IMG/VR virus record: IMGVR_UViG_3300049459_000320
Span: 1 to 40,378 of that record
Direction: 5' to 3' (one strand)
DNA: 40,378 bases
DNA from: a virus
The notes beneath the pieces were generated by a model. That model worked only from the letters and a program-made list of their open reading frames with translations, did not search any database and was not told the origin of the DNA. The position numbers and the translations under genes were made by a program. Positions 15,139 to 23,396 of the stretch are shown piece after piece (within the stretch, counting starts at the first letter, position 1; every line of letters starts with the position of its first letter).

Positions 15139-16382
15139 TGCCGCTTCAGGCGACTTTCGGCGGCCCATTCGCCAACCAGGTCGAGTTCTTCAGGGACAAG
15201 CTGAACCTGCCGACCAGCCGCTGGGACGACGTGCGCCAGGCGGCGCACGACCGGGCCTTCGTCGTCGCTGGCGCCGCAGCGGCCGACCTGGTGCAGGATC
15301 TGCGCACCGCCGTCGCCAGGGCCATTTCCGAGGGGACCGGCATCGAGGCGTTCCGCAAGGACTTCGACGCCCTGGTGAAGAAACATGGCTGGACCGGTTG
15401 GACCGGCGAAGGTTCGGCCGCCGGCCAGGCTTGGCGCACCAGGATCATCTACACCACCAACATGGCCACTAGCTACGCCGCCGGCCGCTGGGCGCAGTTG
15501 AAATCGCCCGAGATGCTGGCCACCCGGCCGTACTGGAAGTACGTCCACAACGACAGCGTGGAACATCCCCGACCTCTTCACAAGTCCTGGGACGGCTTGG
15601 TGCTCCCCCATGACCACCCATTCTGGGACACGCATTTCTGTCCTAACGGCTGGGGCTGTCAGTGCCGCATCGTCGCCGTCGACGCCAAGGAGTACGCCAA
15701 GGCCCAAGCGGAAGGCCGCGCGGAACCGCCTGTAGGCTGGGACACCATCGACCCAAAAACCGGCGCGCCGCCAGGCATCGATAAGGGCTGGGCCTACGCA
15801 CCAGGTGCAAACACCAAGCGACCGTTAAAAGAGTTCGTCGACGAAAAGCTGATCAATCTGTCCTCTCCGGTCGGGGCCGAAATGTACAAGGCGATGGCGC
15901 CGGTCCTGCGGGAGGAGCGTCAGGTCGCCTTCAAATCGTTTGTCGACGAGGTCACGGCAGATCCGGTCAAGCGTGGCCGGATCGCGACGGTCGGCGCCAT
16001 CGACCCGGCGACGCTGACCTGGCTCAGGACCACCCACGGCATCGAGCCGGCCGGCGCCGAGATCGCCGTCGAGGACGGCCTCCTGGTGGGCAAGAAGGCC
16101 GCGCGGCACCAGCTGGCCGGCGACGCCATGAGCGCGAACGAATGGGCCAGCCTGCCGGCGGCGCTCGAGCACCCGGAGCAAGTCCTGTACGACACCCGCA
16201 CCGGCAAGCTGATTTACGTCTTGGGATCCGCTGACGGCCGTCTGGAGAAGCTGGCGGTGGAGTTTGACTATGTACTTAAGCGTGGCCAGGGAATGACAAA
16301 CATGGTCGTCTCCGGCTTCAAGGTGCCGGCGGTGGCCATCGAGGCGGAAATCAAGGGGGGATTTTTTGTAGCAGTGAAGTGA
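15138..16382 (+). CDS. F: Head morphogenesis protein, Mu gp30/F-like
   Basis: A 414-residue protein with the SPP1 gp7/Mu F head-morphogenesis domain. Diagnostic parts are RIIYTTNMATSYAAGRWAQL and HPFWDTHFCPNGWGCQCR, a Cys/His-rich block at about residues 155-180. The product is a minor head protein needed early in assembly. The C-terminal 120 residues form a separate domain (VLYDTRTGKLIYVLGS), as in many phage F-like fusions. A structured 104-bp spacer follows instead of the usual overlap. Confidence 0.9.
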   Translation: MPLQATFGGPFANQVEFFRDKLNLPTSRWDDVRQAAHDRAFVVAGAAAADLVQDLRTAVARAISEGTGIEAFRKDFDALVKKHGWTGWTGEGSAAGQAWRTRIIYTTNMATSYAAGRWAQLKSPEMLATRPYWKYVHNDSVEHPRPLHKSWDGLVLPHDHPFWDTHFCPNGWGCQCRIVAVDAKEYAKAQAEGRAEPPVGWDTIDPKTGAPPGIDKGWAYAPGANTKRPLKEFVDEKLINLSSPVGAEMYKAMAPVLREERQVAFKSFVDEVTADPVKRGRIATVGAIDPATLTWLRTTHGIEPAGAEIAVEDGLLVGKKAARHQLAGDAMSANEWASLPAALEHPEQVLYDTRTGKLIYVLGSADGRLEKLAVEFDYVLKRGQGMTNMVVSGFKVPAVAIEAEIKGGFFVAVK

Positions 16383-16468
16383 CCAGGTGGGAGGGCGGAC
16401 TTCCTCCATCCACTTGGCGATTAACCCGTGCGCGTGGACTCCTTGCCACGCCTCACCTGATCACCTGG
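16383..16468 (+). ncRNA. Structured spacer, possible cis-acting RNA
   Basis: The spacer between the F-like gene and G can fold as a branched structure. CCAGGTG (16383-16389) pairs with CACCTGG (16462-16468) and encloses GGAGG/CCTCC and GCGTGG/CCACGC hairpins. Both neighbouring genes are otherwise tightly packed. There is no T-run, so it is not an obvious terminator; an RNA processing or translational-control element is possible. Proposed from pairing by eye only. Confidence 0.4.
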
Positions 16469-16486
16469 AAAGTATAGCTCAAAAAT

Positions 16487-17008
16487 ATGGCAACCACCGT
16501 TGAACTGACCGCCCCAGGTGAAGTGCTGGCCAGCCTGACCAGCAAACTCGGCAACCTGCAGCCGTTCCTGACCGGTTTTGGCGAAGACATGATGGAGCGT
16601 ACAAAGCGCCGCTTCACGACCGCCACAGCGCCGGACGGCAGCCGTTGGGCTCCCAATACGCGGGTGACCATCATGCGTTACCTGAACAGCAGGGGCGCGT
16701 TTTCCGGTAAGACTGGGAAGATATCCGCCAAGGGCCAGTCGCTGGCCATCTCCAAGTTGCCCCTGCAGGGCGCGACCCGCGACCTGGCGCGCCAGTTCTT
16801 CTCCGAAGCCTCCGACGACACCCTAACCATGGGCAACAGCATGGTCTACGCCGCCATGCAGCACTACGGCGGCAAGCGGTCGACCTTTCCCTCCCTATGG
16901 GGCGACATCCCCGCTCGGCCGTATATGCCGCTCACTGCGGCTGGCGACCTGGCCCCGACCGAGGCGGATCTGCTGACCAGCCAGCTGAGTGACTACCTAC
17001 TCGGCTGA
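16487..17008 (+). CDS. G: Virion morphogenesis protein G-like (Mu gp31)
   Basis: A 173-residue member of the phage virion morphogenesis (Mu gpG/gp31) family, with RTKRRFTTATAPDGSRWAPN, the GKTG/GKISAKGQSL motif and MQHYGGKRSTFPSLWGDIPARPYMPL near the end. It acts in head completion and tail joining in Mu. In Mu the protease gene follows; here 2.8 kb of other DNA intervenes. Confidence 0.88.
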   Translation: MATTVELTAPGEVLASLTSKLGNLQPFLTGFGEDMMERTKRRFTTATAPDGSRWAPNTRVTIMRYLNSRGAFSGKTGKISAKGQSLAISKLPLQGATRDLARQFFSEASDDTLTMGNSMVYAAMQHYGGKRSTFPSLWGDIPARPYMPLTAAGDLAPTEADLLTSQLSDYLLG

Positions 17009-17039
17009 GCCACGACCAATTCCTATCGAAAGGACTTAT

Positions 17040-19547
17040 ATGACCAACAAGACAGTAACCCTACCCAATAGACAGCAACTGCCCGGCATGGCGCTCCTGG
17101 ATTCCCAGGGCTTTGTGCTGACACCAGGTTGCGTCACCGACTCCACCGGCAAGTACGCCTTCGATCTGGCGTCCCTGGCGCGGGCGTATACATATGACGG
17201 CGCCAGTAACGTGGCCACCGTCACCTACGGCCCGGACCGCAACGGCCGCAGTGTCCGTGTCACGAAGGTATGGGCCAATGGCTTACTGCAGACCGAATCC
17301 GCTCCCGTTCTGTTCGGTACGGCGGCGGCCGGTCTGGCGTTGTCCGGCGCCGCCGCCGCCGTCGTCGGCACGGCATCAGGCAACATCACGGTCAGTGTTA
17401 CGCCCGCCGGCTCCTACTTCTCGCCATTTACCTTCACTCCAAGCGATAGCGGTGCCGGCGGCACATTCGTGCCTCCGAGCGTAGAGCTGTCGTTTGGATC
17501 AGAGACGGCCACCTTTAAGTACACCCCCGTCAGCGAAGGCGTCAAGCACCTGACTGGTACGGTGGACCAAGGCGGGTTGCCGGCGCCGGCAATATTTGAC
17601 CTGACTGCCAGCGCCCAGGGCAAGGCCGCTGCCCCGGCCCAGGTCGTCGCGACCGCCAGCGGTACCAGCGTGACACTGACGTGGCCGCTTGTGCCGGCAG
17701 CGAACAACGGCGGCACCCCGGTGCGAAATTACCTGGTAAAGCTTTCGGATGGTTCAGCGCAGCTCGTCCCACCCAATGCCGTGAACTGGACGTTCAGGGA
17801 TGTTAAAGCCGGCGTAGCGGTCACCGGCATCGTAGCAGCGGTAACGGATACCGGCGTCGGGACAGCCGCGAAATCGACGGCAGTTACGCCTGGGGACGGT
17901 CCTGTTGGGCCTATCGCTCCCCCGCGTGTACCGGTCTCAGTGCGGACCAGGTTGAATATGACCAGCGGCGCCCATGCAGTGAACCTGGAGCATGTATGCC
18001 ACCGGGTTCGGCAGAAGTCCAACGCGGTCGGAACCAACGTCGTGGCTGAGTTTGTTAACGGATATGTGGTATCCACTGGCGCCAGCGGCTTGCCTGACCT
18101 GGAGCGCGGTGTCGGCAATGCAGTCCAGTATATGTGGTCGTTTGTTACGGGGTTTAACGGGGCAAATGCCTTGAACTTGGCGGCACTCGGCGGCATCGTC
18201 CGGCGGCTGAAGTTCCTCGGCATGCTCAATGATCCTGCCTTTGTCGCTGCCGGCGGCGCCGTCAGCGCCGATGGCTATACGATCACGGTTCCAGATGGTT
18301 TCAAGTACCGCAACGACCCGATTACGGACTGGAACATCGTTAAGGGCGAGGTGTATTACTCCCTGGGCGACTTGTACTGCGCTGCCGGCCTGCGCACGCC
18401 GCGCAATGTCACTTCGCATAGCGTGGCCGTCGGGGACGCATTCTGGAACAGTGCCACCGGCATCGTGTCGGGCCGCCAGTTGGTTGCATCGGCGGACTGG
18501 AGCGGAACCACCGCCGCGTCGATCAACCCTTACGGTGCGCTGGCCGGACCACTGTCGGTTTGGGCCGATGGTGTACCAGGTACGGTGGTCTTTGGCGTTG
18601 CCGGCGATTCGATCATCGCGGAAGTTACCGGATCGGCCGCTCTTGCCCTTACCCCGTACGACTTGGGCGACGACGACGGATGCCAGAACTTCGCCAAGCG
18701 CGCGCTCAACGCGCTGGGCTTGCCTTTCGTCTGCGTCGCGGTCTCGGGCTCCAACGTTCGCGACCTCCGGGACTTCCAACCAGGTGCGCTACGCGGCTAC
18801 TACCTCCAGTGGTGCGATGTGATCATTACCAATGCGCTCAACAACGACCGGGCGACCGGCCGCGCGTATAACTCCGCTAGCGGTTTGGGTACGCTGTACG
18901 CCTTCGACAACGACTGGCTGCGCTCCAAGGGCAAGCCAGGTTGCAAGATCATCCGTGTGACCTCGCCACCGGCAACCTTCTCGACAGTGGTGATCACTTC
19001 GTTAACCTCCGTCGGCACGAAAGCGACGGCGATCAGCCCTACGGGAACCATGACCGAGGGGCAGATCGTCACCATTGCCGGCGCGGCGAACTTGGTCGGG
19101 TACAACGTGGTGAACGCTGCGGTGCATATCATCGATGGCAATAGTTTCAGCTTCGATATCCCTGACCTGGGCGGCGTCGCGGCGACGACGACCACGGCGC
19201 TCACCTGGTCGGATGGCTGGGCGACCCTGGCCAACCAAACGTTCAAGAACGGCGACGCGACATGGCCATCAGGCGGGCCGTCGAGCTTGGTGGGCGGCCA
19301 GTACGAGCTGCGCGACAAGATCATGCGCCAAGGCACCTATGTAAACCAGCCGTATGGCGGCCCAGGCGAGTGTGACGCCGGCTACGACTATTGCTCAGTG
19401 ATATGGGATGGCGCGGGCCGCTACAAGGTCAATGGCACTCGCTACTATTTGAGCGATGATGGCACCCACCAGAAGATTGTCGGCGAGCTGGCGGCGGCGG
19501 TCGACTTCCAGCAGAAACTGTCGGCGATCCTGGAACAGTGGCATTAA
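17040..19547 (+). CDS. Ig/FnIII and SGNH-hydrolase surface protein
   Basis: An 835-residue protein. Start 17040 is chosen for its GAAAGGA site; a GTG at 16989 in frame overlaps G. Order: N-terminal beta-rich segment (1-90), Ig-like part (about 95-185), fibronectin-III-like domain (about 190-275), then an SGNH/GDSL hydrolase fold. Catalytic blocks are visible: GDS with S524, VSGSN (block II), TNALNNDR (block III) and DDGTH giving D807 and H810. A small beta insert (about 650-725) splits the hydrolase. Such enzymes deacetylate or de-esterify glycans, so surface-polysaccharide modification by the virion is a reasonable inference. There is no signal peptide. It lies between G and the protease, where Mu has no gene, so it looks like an added module; capsid decoration or tail-fibre function are both possible. 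Confidence 0.8.
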   Translation: MTNKTVTLPNRQQLPGMALLDSQGFVLTPGCVTDSTGKYAFDLASLARAYTYDGASNVATVTYGPDRNGRSVRVTKVWANGLLQTESAPVLFGTAAAGLALSGAAAAVVGTASGNITVSVTPAGSYFSPFTFTPSDSGAGGTFVPPSVELSFGSETATFKYTPVSEGVKHLTGTVDQGGLPAPAIFDLTASAQGKAAAPAQVVATASGTSVTLTWPLVPAANNGGTPVRNYLVKLSDGSAQLVPPNAVNWTFRDVKAGVAVTGIVAAVTDTGVGTAAKSTAVTPGDGPVGPIAPPRVPVSVRTRLNMTSGAHAVNLEHVCHRVRQKSNAVGTNVVAEFVNGYVVSTGASGLPDLERGVGNAVQYMWSFVTGFNGANALNLAALGGIVRRLKFLGMLNDPAFVAAGGAVSADGYTITVPDGFKYRNDPITDWNIVKGEVYYSLGDLYCAAGLRTPRNVTSHSVAVGDAFWNSATGIVSGRQLVASADWSGTTAASINPYGALAGPLSVWADGVPGTVVFGVAGDSIIAEVTGSAALALTPYDLGDDDGCQNFAKRALNALGLPFVCVAVSGSNVRDLRDFQPGALRGYYLQWCDVIITNALNNDRATGRAYNSASGLGTLYAFDNDWLRSKGKPGCKIIRVTSPPATFSTVVITSLTSVGTKATAISPTGTMTEGQIVTIAGAANLVGYNVVNAAVHIIDGNSFSFDIPDLGGVAATTTTALTWSDGWATLANQTFKNGDATWPSGGPSSLVGGQYELRDKIMRQGTYVNQPYGGPGECDAGYDYCSVIWDGAGRYKVNGTRYYLSDDGTHQKIVGELAAAVDFQQKLSAILEQWH

Positions 19548-19559
19548 TTAGTTAGCCAG

Positions 19560-19591
19560 GTGAATACGCCGCCCGCCGGCGGCGTATTCAC
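19560..19591. terminator. Strong hairpin after the SGNH gene
   Basis: Arms GTGAATACGCCGCC (19560-19573) and GGCGGCGTATTCAC (19578-19591) pair perfectly over 14 bp with a 4-base CGCC loop. No T-run follows directly; an A8 run occurs at 19603-19610. It probably limits transcription or protects the 3' end of the inserted gene's mRNA. The rest of 19548-19834 holds no gene; GTGCCG (19611-19616) is matched by CGGCAC further on, giving weak additional pairing. Confidence 0.6.
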
Positions 19592-19834
19592 CCCCGACCG
19601 ACAAAAAAAAGTGCCGTTCGGAACAAATGCGTAGAAGCCAGTTTTAGACATTAAAATCACCCCACCCGGCACATCGCCATACCCGAATCGCGAAAGCGGC
19701 TATTAACGGGGCTTTAACGGCCTTGTCGGGGATTCCAGTTAGAAAGATAGGCTGCACAATCCAGCCCAAGGCGGCAAATCACTGCTGACCTCTGCCAGTC
19801 TTACTTCCTCGCGCGCGCCTGACATCATGGCCGC

Positions 19835-20962
19835 ATGTCAAAAGCCGCCCCACAAAACCAAACTCACGTCGCCGCCCTGGTGGGCATCGCTGCGTGCACC
19901 GCCATTGTGGTGGGCAGCACAAAGATCCAGCTCACACCGGCCGGCATTTTCCGTGGCATCGACGGCCGGCCAGCGAATGCGCCGTACTGGTATATCGACG
20001 GTGCGCTGGCTGAACCCTTGATTGCGGCCGCCAGCGCCCGCGCCAACGACTACGTCCTGGACTACGACCACCAGACCCTGCGCGCCGAGAAGAACGGTCA
20101 GCCGGCGCCGGCCGCTGGCTGGTTCAAAAAGCTGGAGTGGATCGAGGGCGAAGGTCTGTTTGGCGTCGACGTCGAGTGGACTGCAGCCGCCCAGGCGGCC
20201 ATCGACGCCAAGGAGTACCGCTACATCTCCCCGGTCATCGCCTACGACAAGGCCGGCAACGTCACAGGCCTCTTGATGGCGGCCATCACCAACTACGCAG
20301 CGATTGACGGCATGGACGAGATCATGCTCGCCGCCGCCAGCGCCCAGTACAACCTTTCCCACACCGCTGCACTTTCCCAGGAGTTACCCAACATGGAAGC
20401 ATTGCTCGAACAACTTCGCTGGATGCTGAATTTACCGGTGGCCAGCACCCCCGAAGACATCCTCACCAACCTGACCAAGCTGGCCGACATGATCAAGTCC
20501 GACCAGGGCGATGTCGCCGCTGCGAGCTGCGACCTGGTAGGCATGTTCACCGCCCAGCGCAGCATGATCGCCAGTCTGAGCGCCGCTCCAGCTACCCCGG
20601 ACCCGGCCAAATTCATCGCCATCGGCACGCTCACCGAGCTGCAGACCAAGTACGCGGCGCTGTCTGCCGAGCTGAACACCACTCGCCTGGACGAGCTCAT
20701 TACCGGTGCGCTGAAGGAGAACCGCCTGCTGCCATCGATGGAGTCCTGGGCGCGCGATTTCGGCACCAAGGATATCGCCGCGCTGTCGGGGTACCTGAAG
20801 AATGCACCGGTCATGCCGGCGCTGGCCGGCCTGCAGAGCAATACCGTGGATACGGGGGCCGGCGTGGCTGGTTTGACTGAAAGCCAGGCTGCGCTGTGCG
20901 CAGCCATGGGCGTCAGCACGGAGGACTTCCTGAAGACCCTGAAAGCCGAGACGCCGGCCTAA
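19835..20962 (+). CDS. I: Prohead protease/scaffold, Mu I-like (gp32)
   Basis: A 375-residue Mu-like I protein. The N-terminal serine-protease-type domain (about 1-180) has characteristic segments: GIFRGIDGRPANAPYWYIDG, NDYVLDYDHQTLRAEKNGQP and YRYISPVIAYDKAGNVTGLL. The C-terminal half is the helical scaffold (Mu Z) part. The protease matures the prohead and removes scaffold. The ATG has no strong ribosome site and follows a 287-bp spacer, unlike the coupled genes around it, which suggests that an upstream insertion disturbed the original arrangement. Confidence 0.9.
   Translation: MSKAAPQNQTHVAALVGIAACTAIVVGSTKIQLTPAGIFRGIDGRPANAPYWYIDGALAEPLIAAASARANDYVLDYDHQTLRAEKNGQPAPAAGWFKKLEWIEGEGLFGVDVEWTAAAQAAIDAKEYRYISPVIAYDKAGNVTGLLMAAITNYAAIDGMDEIMLAAASAQYNLSHTAALSQELPNMEALLEQLRWMLNLPVASTPEDILTNLTKLADMIKSDQGDVAAASCDLVGMFTAQRSMIASLSAAPATPDPAKFIAIGTLTELQTKYAALSAELNTTRLDELITGALKENRLLPSMESWARDFGTKDIAALSGYLKNAPVMPALAGLQSNTVDTGAGVAGLTESQAALCAAMGVSTEDFLKTLKAETPA
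20393..20962 (+). CDS. Z: Internal start: scaffold protein, Z-like
   Basis: Within the I frame, ATG 20393 (residue 187) is preceded by AGGAG (20379-20383) at nine-base spacing, better than the site of the full-length gene. Translation from here gives a 189-residue helical protein (EALLEQLRWMLNLP onward). Mu makes its scaffold Z by the same nested-gene arrangement. Sequence supports the start; production is inferred. Confidence 0.65.
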   Translation: MEALLEQLRWMLNLPVASTPEDILTNLTKLADMIKSDQGDVAAASCDLVGMFTAQRSMIASLSAAPATPDPAKFIAIGTLTELQTKYAALSAELNTTRLDELITGALKENRLLPSMESWARDFGTKDIAALSGYLKNAPVMPALAGLQSNTVDTGAGVAGLTESQAALCAAMGVSTEDFLKTLKAETPA

Positions 20963-21007
20963 CAGCCTGCGACTTCCCATCCCTCTATATAGAAGCGGAG
21001 AAATCCT

Positions 21008-21406
21008 ATGTTGACTGCAGGACGTAATACCCAGTACCGGGGCCGTGACCTCATCGTCATTCCAGTTGCGGCCGCAACCAAGATCTACGGCGGCAGCATC
21101 GTGTGCATCAACGCCGCCGGCTTCGCGGTCGGCGGCGCCACCGCCACCACGCTGACCTATGTCGGCCGTGCGGAAGATCAGGCCGACAACACGGTCGGCG
21201 TGGACGGTGCCAAAACGGTGACGGTGCGCCGCCAGAAGGCGTTTAAGTGGGGCAACCTGGTCGCCGACCTGATTACCCAGGCAGACCTGTACAAGACCGC
21301 CTACGTCGTCGACGACGAGACAGTGGCCAAGACCAACGGCGGCAATACGCGCTCCGCCGCCAGCCGCATTGTGGGCATCGACTCGGACGGCGTCTGGATC
21401 GAATAA
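21008..21406 (+). CDS. Capsid cement/decoration-like protein (DUF2190-like)
   Basis: A 132-residue beta-rich protein between protease and capsid genes. Features are AATKIYGGSIVCINAAGFAV, TYVGRAEDQADNTVGVDG and KTVTVRRQKAFKWGN, the pattern of DUF2190-type capsid cement proteins. It would stabilise the expanded head by binding the capsid surface. Family match is by pattern and position, not certain. AGCGGAG upstream of the ATG is a good ribosome site. Confidence 0.7.
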   Translation: MLTAGRNTQYRGRDLIVIPVAAATKIYGGSIVCINAAGFAVGGATATTLTYVGRAEDQADNTVGVDGAKTVTVRRQKAFKWGNLVADLITQADLYKTAYVVDDETVAKTNGGNTRSAASRIVGIDSDGVWIE

Positions 21407-21447
21407 GCGCCGTAGATATTTCCATTACAACAACACAGGAACTTCAT

Positions 21448-22494
21448 ATGAAACGCATTCTTATTATTGGCAGTGCCGTGATCGCCGGCTTGGCAGCGGT
21501 GGCGGGGGCATGGGCAGCGCCCGTTCCCGAACTCCATGACGTCGCACCAGGTAGCTTCCTGGCCGCCGGCATGCTGGTGAACAAGGAAAACCTCTCCGCG
21601 CTGTTTATCAGCCTGAAGACGAGCTTCAACAATGCGTTCGCCGCCGCCCCTACCGTCTGGAAGCGGATCGCCATGCTGGTGCCATCGACCTCCGGCCAGA
21701 ATGACTACGCCTGGCTGAGCAAGTTTCCTCGCATGCGCCGCTGGATCGGCGAGAAGAACATCAAGAACCTGGCGGGCGCCAAGTACACCATCGTCAACGA
21801 CGACTGGGAAGCCACGGTCGCAGTGAATCGCAACGATATCGAAGACGACAACCTGGGTATCTATGGCCCGCAGGCGCAGATGGCCGGCGAGTCCGCCGCC
21901 CAGCTGCCCGACGAAATCGTCATCGAGCTGGCAAATGGCGCTTTCACAAACAAATGCTTTGATGGCAAGCCATTTTGCGCCTCCAACCATCCAAGCACGG
22001 ACGCGGCCGGGAAGAAAATTGCGTCTTCCAACATGTTCGGTGTACCGCTGTCGGCGGCAAACGCGGTGGCGGCGGCGGCAAGCTACGGCGCAGCGCGTAT
22101 CGCAATGCGCAAACAATTGGACGACGAAGGCCGTCCGTTGAACATCACACCGGACGTGCTGCTCGTTCCGGTTGCCCTGGGGGACATTGCCCGCGCGCTG
22201 ATGAACAACGACCTGCTGGGCGACAAAGACCAAAACCCGTACAAAGGCACCGCCGAGGTGATCGAAGACGCACGCCTGACGTCCGACACTGCCTGGTTCC
22301 TGCTCGACACGACCAAACCGGTCAAGCCATTTATCTACCAGGAGCGTAAGAAACCTGGCCTGGTACAGCAAACCGATCCGCAAGCCGAAGGCGTGTTCAA
22401 GCTGAAGGAATTCCTGTTCGGTGCCGAAGCCCGCGCGGCCGGCGGCTATGGCTTCTGGCAACTGGCCTTCGGCTCGACCGGCGCAGGCGCCTGA
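21448..22494 (+). CDS. T: Major capsid protein, Mu T-like, with leader
   Basis: A 348-residue Mu gpT-like major head subunit. From residue 42 it matches the usual start (MLVNKENLSALFISLKTSF) and core (AMLVPSTSGQNDYAWLSKFP, DDWEATVAVNRNDIEDDNLG, NHPSTDAAGKK). Residues 1-41 are extra: KR, a 17-residue hydrophobic stretch and an AWA-AP signal-peptidase-like site. ATG 21448 has AGGA at 21437-21440; the alternative ATG 21571 has no ribosome site. The leader may be a cleaved or retained head propeptide rather than a true export signal. Capsid identity is firm, the leader's role is unknown. Confidence 0.9.
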   Translation: MKRILIIGSAVIAGLAAVAGAWAAPVPELHDVAPGSFLAAGMLVNKENLSALFISLKTSFNNAFAAAPTVWKRIAMLVPSTSGQNDYAWLSKFPRMRRWIGEKNIKNLAGAKYTIVNDDWEATVAVNRNDIEDDNLGIYGPQAQMAGESAAQLPDEIVIELANGAFTNKCFDGKPFCASNHPSTDAAGKKIASSNMFGVPLSAANAVAAAASYGAARIAMRKQLDDEGRPLNITPDVLLVPVALGDIARALMNNDLLGDKDQNPYKGTAEVIEDARLTSDTAWFLLDTTKPVKPFIYQERKKPGLVQQTDPQAEGVFKLKEFLFGAEARAAGGYGFWQLAFGSTGAGA

Positions 22495-22507
22495 TCTTGA
22501 CCCGCTA

Positions 22508-22535
22508 GCCGCCCCGCCTCACCAGAAGGGGTGGC
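22508..22535 (+). ncRNA. Hairpin downstream of gpT, mu-gpT-DE-like position
   Basis: GCCGCCCC (22508-22515) pairs with GGGGTGGC (22528-22535), eight pairs including one G-U, around a 12-base loop. It lies 13 bp after the gpT stop and about 40 bp before the gp36-like gene. A conserved RNA motif named mu-gpT-DE has been described downstream of gpT in Mu-like phages. I can match position and stem, not the covariance model. Confidence 0.4.
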
Positions 22536-22575
22536 TCACTGACTTCCAATCACCACAGAACCTGGAGCACATGCA

Positions 22576-22974
22576 ATGACCTACGCGACTCGCGACGACC
22601 TGGAGCAGATCAACGGCCCCGAGGAAGTGGCGCAGCGGGAATCCATGCTGCCGGAGAACGCCGTCACCGGCATCCTGGAGAAGGCCGACGAGCTGATCGA
22701 CGGCTACCTGGCTGCCCGTTACAGTCTGCCGCTGAGCGTTACGCCGGCCAACCTGCCGCAGATCGCGGCGCAGATCGCCCGTTACAACCTGCTGGGAGAG
22801 GCGGCGACGGAACGCGCGCGGGCCGACTTCAAGGACGCCATCGCCTGGTTGACAGCCGTCCAGGCCGGCCGTGTGGTGCTGCAGGCGGCCGTGCCTGCGC
22901 CTGGCACCGAACCGGCCCTGGCGGTGATGACCTGCTCCAGTCCGGCAGTGTTCAAGCGCGGCGGCCGACCATGA
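22576..22974 (+). CDS. Mu gp36-like head-tail protein (DUF1320)
   Basis: A 132-residue DUF1320 protein: MTYATRDDLEQINGPEEVAQ start, then ILEKADELIDGYLAARYSLPL and IAAQIARYNLLGE. This is the family of Mu gp36, a connector-type protein between head and tail. GGAG lies upstream of the ATG, and the stop overlaps gp37 by four bases. The last 25 residues are variable. Confidence 0.9.
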   Translation: MTYATRDDLEQINGPEEVAQRESMLPENAVTGILEKADELIDGYLAARYSLPLSVTPANLPQIAAQIARYNLLGEAATERARADFKDAIAWLTAVQAGRVVLQAAVPAPGTEPALAVMTCSSPAVFKRGGRP

Positions 22975-23396
22975 TCCAGTCGATCATCGACCGCATCAAG
23001 GCAGGCGTGCCGGAATTGAAGCTGGTTGGCGGCTCAGTGCAATTCACGACCAACGCCGAAATGCGTCAACCAGCGGCTGTGCCGGCGTGCTTCGTCCTGA
23101 CCAACGCCGAAACGCCAGGTGCGCCGGCAGCGGCTAACTTGCTGATCCAGCGGGTCCAACTGGAGGTCGGCATCGTCCTGGTGGTGCGCAACGTATCCGA
23201 CGTGACCGGTCACGCCGCAGCAATGGACACCGAGCAGCTCCGCAAGAAGGTCAAGGATCTGCTCTATGGCTGGGTTCCCGAAGGCACCCAGGAACCGCTG
23301 TCGCGCGGCCCCGGCAACCTGCTTGCCTACCGCGAAGGACACGTCTGGTGGCAGGACATCTATTCAACCTCTTATATAGACAAGGCAAAACAATGA
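22971..23396 (+). CDS. Mu gp37-like tail completion protein (DUF1834)
   Basis: A 141-residue protein with the pattern of the Mu gp37 family (DUF1834): IQSIIDRIKAGVPELKLVGG at the N-terminus, a central beta-rich part (QRVQLEVGIVLVVRNVSD) and a C-terminal REGHVWWQDIYSTSYI. It probably functions in the tail terminator or neck, as gene order implies. ATGA-type overlaps with both neighbours. Confidence 0.82.
   Translation: MIQSIIDRIKAGVPELKLVGGSVQFTTNAEMRQPAAVPACFVLTNAETPGAPAAANLLIQRVQLEVGIVLVVRNVSDVTGHAAAMDTEQLRKKVKDLLYGWVPEGTQEPLSRGPGNLLAYREGHVWWQDIYSTSYIDKAKQ

Noticed and set aside
16989-17039. Upstream GTG start for the SGNH-domain protein
   Set aside because: It overlaps the G gene and lacks a ribosome site; ATG 17040 has GAAAGGA upstream.
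19827-20021. 64-residue frame overlapping the start of the protease gene
   Set aside because: It is a shadow of the protease in another frame with no ribosome site or domain.
21247-21447. In-frame extension of the capsid ORF upstream of 21448
   Set aside because: It lies over the preceding gene in a different frame and is an accidental open frame.
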